64,000 bases of DNA from Abelmoschus esculentus. Its lineage: Eukaryota; Streptophyta; Magnoliopsida; Malvales; Malvaceae. Every line of letters begins with the position of its first letter. The stretch's first letter is position 1. A program made the position numbers and the translations under genes. Below are positions 26,760 through 40,517 of the stretch, piece by piece. The DNA is taken from positions 9,420,936 through 9,484,935 of the forward strand of contig JAUCBN010000017.1 in NCBI GenBank assembly GCA_035048815.1, written 5' to 3'. The notes below the pieces were generated by a model. That model saw only the letters and a program-made list of their open reading frames with translations, did not search any database and was not told the DNA's origin.

Positions 26760-29700
26760 TTTACTCGGTTAAAATTAGAACGGAATCTCTATAAAGCCCA
26801 TTTAGACATGCACGTTTTAATCCCAACAAAATGACAACCAAATGTTATTAAATCAAATTTTATGAGTTTAAATATTTAATTATGGTCTTTTGAACAAAAT
26901 TATACAGATTAATCTCAAATTTTAAGGTTTTTACTCGGTTAAAATTCGAACGGATTCTCTATAGAGAACATTTAGACATGCTCGTATTAATAGCATCAAA
27001 ACGACATCCAAATGTTATTAAATTAAATTTTATGAGTTCAAATGGTTAATTATAGGCTTTTGAACAAAATTATACAGATTAATCTCAAATTTTCTGCTTT
27101 TTACTCAATTAAAATTCTAACGGAATCTCTACAAAGCTCATTTAGACATGGACGTTTTAATCGCATCAAAACGACAATCAAATTTTATTAAAATCAAATT
27201 TTATGATTTCAAATATTTAATTATTAGCTTTTGAAAAAAATTATACAGATTAATCTGGAATTTTCAGAATTTTAATCGGTTAAAATTAGAACGGAATCTC
27301 TATAAAGCCTATTTAGACATGCACGTTTTAATCCCAACAAAACCACAACCAAATGTTATTAAATCAAATTTTATGTCTTTAAATATTTAATTATGGGCTT
27401 TTGAACAAAATTATACAGATTAATCTCAAATTTTAAGGTTTTTACTCGGTTAAAATTCGAACGGATTTTCTATAGAGAACATTTAGACATGCTCGTATTA
27501 ATCGCATCAAAACGACAACCAAATGTTATTAAATTAAATTTTATGAGTTCAAATAGTTAATTATAGGCTTTTGAACAAAATTATACAGATTAATCTCAAA
27601 TTTTCAGCTTTTTACTCGGTTAAAATTTGAACGGAATCTCAATAAAGCCTATTTAGACATGCACGTTTTAATCGCATCAAAACGACAACCAAAATTTACT
27701 AAAATCAAATTTTATAATTTCAAATATTCAATTATTAGCTTTGGAACAAAATTATACAGATTAATCTAAAATTTTCAGAATTTTACTCGGTTAAAATTAG
27801 AACGGAATCTCTATAAAGCCCATTTAGACATGCACGTTTTAATCCCAACAAAACCACAACCAAATGTTATTAAATCAAATTTTATGTGTTTAAATATTTA
27901 ATTATGGACTTTTGAACAAAATTATATAGATTAATCTCAAATTTTAAGGTTTTTACTCGGTTAAAATTCGAACGGATTCTCTATAGAGAACATTTAGACA
28001 TGCTCGTATTAATCGCATCAAAACGACAACCAAATGTTATTAAATTAAATTTTATGAGTTCAAATAGTTAATTATAGGCTTTTGAACAAAATTATAAAGA
28101 TTAATCTCAAATTTTCAGCTTTTTACTCGGTTAAAATTCGAACGGAATCTCTATAAAGCCCATTTAGACAAACACGTTTTAATCGCATCAAAACGACAAC
28201 CAAATTTTATTAAAATAAAATTTCATGATTTCAAATATTTAATTATTAGATTTTGAACAAAATTATATAGATTAATCTCAAATTTTTAGAATTTTACTCG
28301 ATTAAAATTAGAATGGAATCTCTATAAAGCCCATTTAGACATGCACATTTTAATACCAACAAAACGACAACCAAATGTTATTAAATCAAATTTTATGAGT
28401 TTAAATATTTAATTATGGGATTTTGAACCAAATTATATAGATTAATCTCAAATTTTCAGCATTTTACTCGGTTAAAATTCGAACGGAATCTCTATAAAGC
28501 TCATTTAGACATGCACGTTTTAATCGCATCAAAAAGACAACCAAATTTTATTAAAATAAAATTTTATGATTTCAAATGTTTAATTATTAGCTTTTGATCA
28601 AGATTATTAAGATTAATCTGAAATTTTCAGAATTTTACTCGGTTAAAATTAGAACGGAATCTCTATAAAGTCCATTTAGACATGCACGGTTTAATTCTAA
28701 CAAAACGACAACCAAATGTTATTAAATCAAATTTTATGAGTTTAATTATTTAATTATGGGCTTTTGAACAAAATTATACAGATTAATCTCAAATTTTAAG
28801 GTTTTTACTCGGTAAAAATTCAAACGGATTCTCTATAGAGCATATTTAGACATGCTCGTATTAATCGCATCAAAACGATAACCAAATGTTATTAAATTAA
28901 ATTTTATGAGTTCAAATAGTTAATTAAAGGCTTTTTAACAAAATTATACAGATTAATCTCAAATTTTCAGCATTTTACTCTGTTAAAATTCGAACGGAAT
29001 CTCTATAAAGCCCATTTAGACATGCATGTTTTAATCGCATCAAAACGATAACCAAATTTTATTAAAATCAAATTTTATGATTTCAAATAATTAATTATTA
29101 GCTTTTGAACAAAATTGTACAGATTAATCTAAAATTTTCAAAATTTTACTTGTTTAAAATTAGAACGAAATCTCTATAAAACCCATTTAGACATGCACGT
29201 TTTAATCCCAGCAAAACGACAACCAAATGTTATTAAATCAAATTTTATGAGTTTAAATATTTAATTATGGGATTTTGAACCAAATTATACAGATTAATCT
29301 CAAATTTTTAGCTTTTTACTTGGTTAAAATTCGAACGGAATCTTTATAAAGCCCATTTAGACATACACAGTTTAATCGCATCAAAACGACAATCAAATGT
29401 TATTAAATTAAATTTTATGAGTTCAAATAGTTAATTATAGGCTTTTGAACAAAATTATACAAATTAATCTCAAATTTTCAGCGTTTTACTCGGTTAAAAT
29501 TCGAACGAAATCTCTATAAAGCCCATTTAAACATGCACGTTTTAATCGCAACAAAATGACAACTAAAATGTTATTAAATCAAATTTTATAAGTTCAAATA
29601 CTTCATTATGGGCTTTTGAATAAAATTATACAAATTAATCTCAAATTTTCAGCTTTTTACTCGGTTAAAATTCGAACGGAAGCTCTATAAAGCCCATTTA

Positions 29701-31460
29701 GACATGCACGTTTTAATCGCAACAAAACGACAACTAAAATGTTATTAGATCAAATTTTATGAGTTCAAATACTTGATTATGCGCTTTTGAGCAAAATTAT
29801 ACAGATTAATCTCAAATTTATGGTTTTTACTCGGTTAAAATTCGAACGAATTCTCTATAGAGCACATTTAGACATGCTCGTATTAATCGCATCAAAACGA
29901 CAACAAAATGTTATTAAATTAAATTTTATGAGTTAAAATAGTTAATTATAGGCTTCTGAACAATATTATACAGATTAATCTTAAATTTTTAACTTTTTAC
30001 TCGGTTAAAATTCGAACGGAAGCTCTATAAAGCCCATTTAAACATGCACGTTTTAATCGCAACAAAACGACAACTAAAATGTTATTAGATCAAATTTTAT
30101 GAGTTCAAATACTTGATTATGGGCTTTGGAGAAAAATTATACAGATTAATCTCAAATTTTTAGCTTTTTACTCGGTTAAAATTCGAATGGAATCTCTATA
30201 AAGCCCATTTAGACATGTACGTTTTAATCGCATTAAAACGATAACCAAATTTTATTAAATCAAATTTTATGAGCTTAAATATTTAATAATGGGCTTTTCA
30301 ACAAAATTATAAAGATTAATCTCAAATTTTAAGGTTTTTACTCGGTTAAAATTCGAATGAATTCTCTATAGCGCACATTTAAACATGCTCGTAGTAATCG
30401 CATCAAAATGACAACTAAATGTTATTAAATTAAATTTTATGAGTTCAAATAGTTAATTATAGGCTTTTGAACAAAATTATACAGATTAATCTCAAATCTT
30501 CAGCTTTTTACTCGGTTAAAATTCGAACGGATTCTCTATAGAGCACATTTAAACATGCTCGTATTAATCCCATCAAAACGACAACCAAATGTTATTAAAT
30601 TAAATTTTATGAGTTCAAATAGTTAATTATAGGCTTTTGAACAAAATTATATAGATTAATCTCAAATTTTCAGCTTTTTACTCGGTTAAAATTCGAACGG
30701 AATCTCTATAAAGCCCATTTAGACATGCAAGTTTTAATCACATCAAAACGATAAACAAATTTTATTAAAATCAAATTTTATGATTTCAAATATTTAATTA
30801 TTAGCTTTTGAACAAAATTATAAAGATTAATTTGAAATTTTTAGAATTTTACTCGGTTAAAATTAGAACGAAATCTCTATAAAGGACATTTAGACATGCA
30901 CGTTTTAATCCCAACAAAACGACAACCAAATGTTATTAAATCAAATTTTATGAGTTTAATTATTTAATTATGGGCTTTTGAACTAAATTATACAGATTAA
31001 TCTCAAATTTTAAGGTTTTTACTCGGTTAAAATTCGAACGGATTCTCTATAGAGCACATTTAGACATGCTCGTATTAATCGCATCAAAACGACAACCAAA
31101 TGTTATTAAATAAAATTTTATGAGTTTAAATATTTAATTATGGGCTTTTGAACAAAATTATTCAGATTAATCTAAAATTTTCAGCTTTTTACTCGGTTAA
31201 AATTGGAACGGAATCTATATAAAGCCCATTTAGACATACACGTTTTAATTGCATCAAAACGACAACCAAATTTTATTAAAATAAAATTTTATGATTTCAA
31301 ATATTTAATTATTAGATTTTGAACAAAATTATAAAGATTAATCTCAAATTTTCAGAATTTTACTCGGTTAAAATTAGAACGGAATCTCTATAAAGCCCAT
31401 TTAGACATCCACATTTTAATCCCAACAAAACGACAACCAAATGTTATTAAATCAAATTTT
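26760..31460. repeat. 4.7 kb satellite segmental duplication, copy 2
   Basis: Partner of 20970-25670 at +5790 bp. The match breaks at the left near 26750, where the preceding monomer differs, and at the right near 31460, where copy 1 has 'gagcttaaatatttaataat' but copy 2 has 'gagtttaaatatttaattat'. Its right end overlaps the start of the 1022 bp higher-order array. Confidence 0.93.
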
Positions 31461-34400
31461 ATGAGTTTAAATATTTAATTATGGGATTTTGAACCAAATT
31501 ATACAGATTAATATCAAATTTTTAGCTTTTTACTCGGTTAAAATTCGAACGGAATCCTTATAAAGACCATTTAGACATGCACAGTTTAATCGCATCAAAA
31601 CGACAACTAAATGTTGTTAAATTAAATTTTATGAGTTCAAATAGTTAATTATAGGCTTTTGAACAAAATTATATAGATTAATCTGAAATTTTCAACTTTT
31701 TACTCGGTTAAAATTCGAACGGAATCTCTATAAAGCCCATTTAGACATGCAAGTTTTAATCACATCAAAACGATAAACAAATTTTATTAAAATCAAATTT
31801 TATGATTTCAAATATTTAATTATTAGCTTTTGAATAAAATTATAAAGATTAATTTGAAATTTTCAGAATTTTACTTGGTTAAAATTAGAACGAAATCTCT
31901 ATAAAGGACATTTAGACATGCACGTTTTAATCCCAACAAAACGACAACCAAATGTTATTAAATCAAATTTTATGAGTTTAATTATTTAATTATGGGCTTT
32001 TGAACTAAATTATACAGATTAATCTCAAATTTTAAGGTTTTTACTCGGTTAAAATTCGAACGGATTCTCTATAGAGCACATTTAGACATGCTCGTATTAA
32101 TCGCATCAAAACGACAACCAAATGTTATTAAATAAAATTTTATGAGTTTAAATATTTAATTATGGGCTTTTGAACAAAATTATTCAGATTAATCTAAAAT
32201 TTTCAGCTTTTTACTCGGTTAAAATTGGAACGGAATCTATATAAAGCCCATTTAGACATACACGTTTTAATTGCATCAAAACGACAACCAAATTTTATTA
32301 AAATAAAATTTTATGATTTCAAATATTTAATTATTAGATTTTGAACAAAATTATAAAGATTAATCTCAAATTTTCAGAATTTTACTCGGTTAAAATTAGA
32401 ACGGAATCTCTATAAAGCCCATTTAGACATCCACATTTTAATCCCAACAAAACGACAACCAAATGTTATTAAATCAAATTTTATGAGTTTAAATATTTAA
32501 TTATGGGATTTTGAACCAAATTATACAGATTAATATCAAATTTTTAGCTTTTTACTCGGTTAAAATTCGAACGGAATCCTTATAAAGACCATTTAGACAT
32601 GCACAGTTTAATCGCATCAAAACGACAACTAAATGTTGTTAAATTAAATTTTATGAGTTCAAATAGTTAATTATAGGCTTTTGAACAAAATTATATAGAT
32701 TAATCTGAAATTTTCAGCTTTTTAGTCGGTTAAAATTCGAACGGAATCTCTATAAAGCCCATTTAGACATGCAAGTTTTAATCACATCAAAACGATAAAC
32801 AAATTTTATTAAAATCAAATTTTATGATTTCAAATATTTAATTATTAGCTTTTGAACAAAATTATAAAGATTAATTTGAAATTTTCAGAATTTTACTCGG
32901 TTAAAATTAGAACGAAATCTCTATAAAGGACATTTAGACATGCACGTTTTAATCCCAACAAAACGACAACCAAATGTTATTAAATCAAATTTTATGAGTT
33001 TAATTATTTAATTATGGGCTTTTGAACTAAATTATACAGATTAATCTCAAATTTTAAGGTTTTTACTCGGTTAAAATTCGAACGGATTCTCTATAGAGCA
33101 CATTTAGACATGCTCGTATTAATCGCATCAAAACGACAACCAAATGTTATTAAATAAAATTTTATGAGTTTAAATATTTAATTATGGGCTTTTGAACAAA
33201 ATTATTCAGATTAATCTAAATTTTTCAGCTTTTTACTCGGTTAAAATTGGAACGGAATCTATATAAAGCCCATTTAGACATACACGTTTTAATTGCATCA
33301 AAACGACAACCAAATTTTATTAAAATCAAATTTTATGATTTCAAATATTTAATTATTAGATTTTGAACAAAATTATGAAGATTAATCTGAAATTTTCAGA
33401 ATTTTACTCGGTTAAAATTAGAACGGAATCTCTATAAAGCCCATTGAGACATCCACATTTTAATCCCAACAAAACGACAACCAAATGTTATTAAATCAAA
33501 TTTTATGAGTTTAAATATTTAATTATGGGATTTTGAACCAAATTATACAGATTAATATCAAATTTTTAGCTTTTTACTCGGTTAAAATTCGAACGGAATC
33601 CTTATAAAGACCATTTAGACATGCACAGTTTAATCGCATCAAAACGACAACTAAATGTTGTTAAATTAAATTTTATGAGTTCAAATAGTTAATTATAGGC
33701 TTTTGAACAAAATTATATAGATTAATCTGAAATTTTCAGCTTTTTACTCGGTTAAAATTCGAACGGAATCTCTATAAAGCCCATTTAGACATGCAAGTTT
33801 TAATCACATCAAAACGATAAACAAATTTTATTAAAATCAAATTTTATGATTTCAAATATTTAATTATTAGCTTTTGAACAAAATTATAAAGATTAATTTG
33901 AAATTTTCAGAATTTTACTCGGTTAAAATTAGAACGAAATCTCTATAAAGGACATTTAGACATGCACGTTTTAATCCCAACAAAACGACAACCAAATGTT
34001 ATTAAATCAAATTTTATGAGTTTAATTATTTAATTATGGGCTTTTGAACTAAATTATACAGATTAATCTCAAATTTTAAGGTTTTTACTCGGTTAAAATT
34101 CGAACGGATTCTCTATAGAGCACATTTAGACATGCTCGTATTAATCGCATCAAAACGACAACCAAATGTTATTAAATAAAATTTTATGAGTTTAAATATT
34201 TAATTATGGGCTTTTGAACAAAATTATTCAGATTAATCTAAATTTTTCAGCTTTTTACTCGGTTAAAATTGGAACGGAATCTATATAAAGCCCATTTAGA
34301 CATACACGTTTTAATTGCATCAAAACGACAACCAAATTTTATTAAAATCAAATTTTATGATTTCAAATATTTAATTATTAGATTTTGAACAAAATTATGA

Positions 34401-37400
34401 AGATTAATCTGAAATTTTCAGAATTTTACTCGGTTAAAATTAGAACGGAATCTCTATAAAGCCCATTTAGACATCCACATTTTAATCCCAACAAAACGAC
34501 AACCAAATGTTATTAAATCAAATTTTATGAGTTTAAATATTTAATTATGGGATTTTGAACCAAATTATACAGATTAATATCAAATTTTTAGCTTTTTACT
34601 CGGTTAAAATTCGAACGGAATCCTTATAAAGACCATTTAGACATGCACAGTTTAATCGCATCAAAACGACAACTAAATGTTGTTAAATTAAATTTTATGA
34701 GTTCAAATAGTTAATTATAGGCTTTTGAACAAAATTATATAGATTAATCTGAAATTTTCAACTTTTTACTCGGTTAAAATTCGAACGGAATCTCTATAAA
34801 GCCCATTTAGACATGCAAGTTTTAATCACATCAAAACGATAAACAAATTTTATTAAAATCAAATTTTATGATTTCAAATATTTAATTATTAGCTTTTGAA
34901 TAAAATTATAAAGATTAATTTGAAATTTTCAGAATTTTACTCGGTTAAAATTAGAACGAAATCTCTATAAAGGACATTTAGACATGCACGTTTTAATCCC
35001 AACAAAACGACAACCAAATGTTATTAAATCAAATTTTATGAGTTTAATTATTTAATTATGGGCTTTTGAACTAAATTATACAGATTAATCTCAAATTTTA
35101 AGGTTTTTACTCGGTTAAAATTCGAACGGATTCTCTATAGAGCACATTTAGACATGCTCGTATTAATCGCATCAAAACGACAACCAAATGTTATTAAATA
35201 AAATTTTATGAGTTTAAATATTTAATTATGGGCTTTTGAACAAAATTATTCAGATTAATCTAAAATTTTCAGCTTTTTACTCGGTTAAAATTGGAACGGA
35301 ATCTATATAAAGCCCATTTAGACATACACGTTTTAATTGCATCAAAACGACAACCAAATTTTATTAAAATAAAATTTTATGATTTCAAATATTTAATTAT
35401 TAGATTTTGAACAAAATTATAAAGATTAATCTCAAATTTTCAGAATTTTACTCGGTTAAAATTAGAACGGAATCTCTATAAAGCCCATTTAGACATCCAC
35501 ATTTTAATCCCAACAAAACGACAACCAAATGTTATTAAATCAAATTTTATGAGTTTAAATATTTAATTATGGGATTTTGAACCAAATTATACAGATTAAT
35601 ATCAAATTTTTAGCTTTTTACTCGGTTAAAATTCGAACGGAATCCTTATAAAGACCATTTAGACATGCACAGTTTAATCGCATCAAAACGACAACTAAAT
35701 GTTGTTAAATTAAATTTTATGAGTTCAAATAGTTAATTATAGGCTTTTGAACAAAATTATATAGATTAATCTGAAATTTTCAGCTTTTTAGTCGGTTAAA
35801 ATTCGAACGGAATCTCTATAAAGCCTATTTAGACATGCAAGTTTTAATCACATCAAAACGATAAACAAATTTTATTAAAATCAAATTTTATGATTTCAAA
35901 TATTTAATTATTAGCTTTTGAACAAAATTATAAAGATTAATTTGAAATTTTCAGAATTTTACTCGGTTAAAATTAGAACGAAATCTCTATAAAGGACATT
36001 TAGACATGCACGTTTTAATCCCAACAAAACGACAACCAAATGTTATTAAATCAAATTTTATGAGTTTAATTATTTAATTATGGGCTTTTGAACTAAATTA
36101 TACAGATTAATCTCAAATTTTAAGGTTTTTACTCGGTTAAAATTCGAACGGATTCTCTATAGAGCACATTTAGACATGCTCGTATTAATCGCATCAAAAC
36201 GACAACCAAATGTTATTAAATAAAATTTTATGAGTTTAAATATTTAATTATGGGCTTTTGAACAAAATTATTCAGATTAATCTAAATTTTTCAGCTTTTT
36301 ACTCGGTTAAAATTGGAACGGAATCTATATAAAGCCCATTTAGACATACACGTTTTAATTGCATCAAAACGACAACCAAATTTTATTAAAATCAAATTTT
36401 ATGATTTCAAATATTTAATTATTAGATTTTGAACAAAATTATGAAGATTAATCTGAAATTTTCAGAATTTTACTCGGTTAAAATTAGAACGGAATCTCTA
36501 TAAAGCCCATTGAGACATCCACATTTTAATCCCAACAAAACGACAACCAAATGTTATTAAATCAAATTTTATGAGTTTAAATATTTAATTATGGGATTTT
36601 GAACCAAATTATACAGATTAATATCAAATTTTTAGCTTTTTACTCGGTTAAAATTCGAACGGAATCCTTATAAAGACCATTTAGACATGCACAGTTTAAT
36701 CGCATCAAAACGACAACTAAATGTTGTTAAATTAAATTTTATGAGTTCAAATAGTTAATTATAGGCTTTTGAACAAAATTATATAGATTAATCTGAAATT
36801 TTCAGCTTTTTACTCGGTTAAAATTCGAACGGAATCTCTATAAAGCCCATTTAGACATGCAAGTTTTAATCACATCAAAACGATAAACAAATTTTATTAA
36901 AATCAAATTTTATGATTTCAAATATTTAATTATTAGCTTTTGAACAAAATTATAAAGATTAATTTGAAATTTTCAGAATTTTACTCGGTTAAAATTAGAA
37001 CGAAATCTCTATAAAGGACATTTAGACATGCACGTTTTAATCCCAACAAAACGACAACCAAATGTTATTAAATCAAATTTTATGAGTTTAATTATTTAAT
37101 TATGGGCTTTTGAACTAAATTATACAGATTAATCTCAAATTTTAAGGTTTTTACTCGGTTAAAATTCGAACGGATTCTCTATAGAGCACATTTAGACATG
37201 CTCGTATTAATCGCATCAAAACGACAACCAAATGTTATTAAATAAAATTTTATGAGTTTAAATATTTAATTATGGGCTTTTGAACAAAATTATTCAGATT
37301 AATCTAAATTTTTCAGCTTTTTACTCGGTTAAAATTGGAACGGAATCTATATAAAGCCCATTTAAACATACACGTTTTAATTGCATCAAAACGACAACCA

Positions 37401-37790
37401 AATTTTATTAAAATCAAATTTTATGATTTCAAATATTTAATTATTAGATTTTGAACAAAATTATAAAGATTAATCTCAAATTTTCAGAATTTTACTCGGT
37501 TAAAATTAGAACGGAATCTCTATAAAGCCCATTTAGACAAGCACGTTTTTATCCCAAAAAACGACCACCAAATGTTATTAAATCAAATTTTATGAGTTTA
37601 AATATTTAATTATGGGATTTTGAACCAAATTATACAGATTAATATCAAATTTTTAGCTTTTTACTCGGTTAAAATTCGAACATAATCCTTATAAAGACCA
37701 TTTAGACATGCACAGTTTAATCGCATCAAAACGACAACTAAATGTTGTTAAATTAAATTTTATGAGTTCAAATAGTTAATTATAGGCTTT
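30630..37790. repeat. 1022 bp hexameric higher-order repeat array, seven copies
   Basis: Six monomers of different type form a unit repeated exactly every 1022 bp. The unique mark 'ggaatccttataaagacc' lies at 31551, 32573, 33595, 34617, 35639 and 36661, and as a mutated form at 37683; every interval is 1022. A second mark, 'agacatgcaagttttaatca', lies at 30721 and 31743, again 1022 apart. Monomer order by core is: 'gcaagttttaatcac', 'gcacgttttaatccc', 'gctcgtattaatcgc', 'tacacgttttaattgc', 'ccacattttaatccc', 'gcacagtttaatcgc'. This is the B1-B2-B3 trimer twice over, with each half diverged. Units are near-identical; the differences define a three-unit super-period (see 31660-37446). The last unit is diverged and leads back into ordinary B monomers. 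Confidence 0.95.
31660..37446. repeat. Duplicated 3066 bp super-unit (3 x 1022 bp)
   Basis: Rare variants recur every third unit. 'tttgaataaaattataaag' is in the units near 31.83 and 34.90 kb only. 'cattttcaactttttactcgg'-type 'caac' occurs near 31.69 and 34.76 kb. 'agctttttagtcgg' occurs near 32.72 and 35.79 kb. 'cccattgagacatcc' occurs at about 33441 and 36507, exactly 3066 apart. 'aatctaaatttttcagc' versus 'aatctaaaattttcagc' follows the order A,T,T,A,T,T. So a block of three units was duplicated in tandem after the units had diverged. Confidence 0.85.
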
Positions 37791-40517
37791 TAAACAAAAT
37801 TATACAAATTAATCTCAAATTTTCAGCTTTTTACTCGGTTAAAATTCGAACGGAATCTCTATAAAGCCCATTTAGACATGCACGTTTTAATCGCAACAAA
37901 ACGACAACTAAAATGTTATTAAATCAAATTTTATAAGTTCAAATACTTGATTATGGGCTTTTGAATAAAATTATACAGATTAATCTCAAATTTTCAGCTT
38001 TTTACACGTTTAAAAGTCGAACGGAAGCTCTATAAAGCCCATTTAGACATGCACGTTTTAATCGCAACAAAACAACAACTAAAATATTATTAGATCAAAT
38101 TTTATGAGTTAAAATACTTGATTATGGGCTTTTGAGCAAAATTATACAAATTGATCTCAAATTTTTAGCTTTTTACTCGTTTAAAATTCGAACGGAATGT
38201 CTATAAAGCCCATTTAGACATGCATGTTTTAATCGCATTAAAATGATAACCAAATTTTATTAAATCAAATTTTATGAGTTTAAATATTTAATAATGGGCT
38301 TTTGAATAAAATTATACACATTAATCTCAAATTTTAAGGTTTTTGCTCGGTTAAAATTCGAACGAATTCTCTATATCGCATATTTAGACATGCTCGTAGT
38401 AGTCGCATCAAAACGACAACCAAATATTATTAAATTAAATTTTATGAGTTCAAATAGTTAATTATAGGCTTTTGAACAAAATTATATAGATTAATCTCAA
38501 ATTTTCAGCTTTTTACTCGGTTAAAATTCGAACGGAAACTCTATGAAGCCTATTTAGACATGCACGGTTTAATCGCATCAAAACGACAATCAAATGTTAT
38601 TAAATTAAATTTTATGAGTTCAAATTGTTATTTATAGGCTTTTAAACAAAATTATACAAATTAATCTCAAATTTTCAGCTTTTTACTCGGCTAAAATTCA
38701 AACAGAATCTCTATAAAGCCCATTTAGACATATACGTTTTAATCACAACAAAACGATAATTAAAATGTTATTAAATCAAATTTTATGAGTTCAAATACTT
38801 CATTATGGGCTTTTGAACAAAATTTTATAGATTAATCTTAAATTTTTATCTTTTTACTCGGTTAAAATTCGAACGAAATCCCTATAAAGCCCATTTAGAC
38901 ATGCACGTTTTAATCGCATCAAAACGATAACCAAATTTTTTTAAATCAAATTTTATGAGTTTAGATATTTAATTATGGGCTTTTGAACAAAATTATATTG
39001 ATTAATCTCAAATTTTAAGGTTTTCACTCGGTTAAAATTCGAACGAATTCTTTATAGCGCACATTTAGACATGCTCGTATTAATCTCATCAAAACGAAAA
39101 CCAAATGTTATTAAATTAAATTTTATGAGTTCAAATAGTTAATTATAGGCTTTTGAACAATATTATACAGATTAATCTCAAATTTTTAGCTTTTTACTCG
39201 TTTAAAATTCGAACGGAATCTCTATAGAGAACTTTTAGACATGCTCGTATTAATCGCATCAAAACGACAACCAAATGTTATTAAATTAAATTTTTTGAGT
39301 TCAAATAGTTAATTATAGGCTTTTGAACACAATTATACAGATTAATCTCAAATTTTCAGCTTTTTACTGGGTTAAAATTCGAACGGAATCTCTATAAAGC
39401 CCATTTAGACATGCACGGTTTAATCGTATCAAAACGACAACCAAATGTTATTAAATTAAATTTTATGAGTTCAAATAGTTAATTATAGGCTTTTGAACAA
39501 AATTATAAAGATTAATCTCAAATTTTCAGCTTTTTACTCGGTTAAAATTCGAACGGAATCTCTATAAAGCCCATTTAGACATGCACGTTTTAATCGCATC
39601 AAAACAACAACCAAATTTTATTAAAATCAAATTTTATGATTTCAAATATTTAATTATTAGATTTTGAACAAAATTATATAGATTAATCTCAAATTTTAAA
39701 GTTTTTACTCGGTAAAAATTCGAACGGATTCTCTATAGAGCACATTTAGAAATGGTCGTATTTATCGCATCAAAACGACAACCAAATGTTATTAAATTAA
39801 ATTTTATCAGTTCAAATAGTTAATTAAAGGCTTTTGAACAAAATTATACAGATTAATCTCAAATTTTCAGCTTTTTACTCGGTTAAAATTCGAACGGAAT
39901 CTCTATAAAGCCCATTTACATCAAAACGACAACCAAATTTTATTAAAATAAAATTTTATGATTTTAAATATTTAATTATTAGCTTTTGAACAGAGTTATA
40001 CAGATTAATCTCAAATTTTCAGAATTTTACTCGGTTAAAGTTAGAACGAAATCTCTATAAAGCCCATTTAGACATGCACGTTTTAATTGCATCAAAACGA
40101 CAACCAAATTTTATTAAAATCAAATTTTATGATTTCAAATTTTTAATTATTAGATTTTGAACAAAATTATACAGATTAATCTCAAATTTTCAGAATTTTA
40201 CTCGGTTAAAATTAGAATGGATTCTCTATAAAGCCTATTTAGACATGCACATTTTAATCACAACAAAATGACAATCAAAATATTATTAAATCAAATTTTA
40301 TGAGTTCAAATACTTGATTATGAGCTGTTGAACAAAATTATAAAGATTAATCTCAAATTTTTAGCTTTTTACTCGGTTAAAATTCAAACGGAATCTCTAT
40401 AAAGCCCATTTAGACATGCACGGTTTAATCCCATCAAAAAGATAACCAAATTTTATTAAATTAAATTTTATGATGTCAAATAATTAATTATTAGGTTTTG
40501 AACAAAATTTTACAGAT
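37790..40517. repeat. ~170 bp satellite, subfamily B, distal flank of the higher-order array
   Basis: Monomeric B-type satellite with mixed variants. It ends at 'aacaaaattttacagat', where the 33 bp repeat begins. The same sequence recurs at 59886-62784: offset 22,097 up to about 40,090, and 22,267 after that because the second copy has one extra monomer. Both copies share a 20-odd base deletion that leaves 'cccatttacatcaaaacg' (39911 and 62008). Confidence 0.95.

Larger units (their letters stand above)
19734..30630. repeat. ~170 bp satellite, subfamily B trimer array (right of solo LTR)
   Basis: This continues the B1-B2-B3 monomer succession, ~510 bp per trimer, with occasional monomer gains and losses. 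It holds a 4.7 kb duplication (20970-25670 and 26760-31460) and repeated multi-monomer blocks around 24.4-26.7 kb. A few monomers carry a further variant, 'caactaaaatgttattagat' with 'caaatacttgattatg' (for example 23941, 24281, 26160), which also appears sporadically around 11.1-13.0 kb. No gene is present. Confidence 0.95.

Noticed and set aside
490..40517. CENP-B box in the satellite monomer
   Set aside because: 'attcgaacggaatctc' superficially recalls TTCG...A..CGGG, but the required CGGG part is absent. No claim made.
490..40517. Calling the satellite the functional centromere
   Set aside because: The size and higher-order structure fit, but centromere identity is defined by CENH3 occupancy, which sequence cannot show. 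Subtelomeric or other heterochromatin is possible; no telomeric TTTAGGG arrays were seen.
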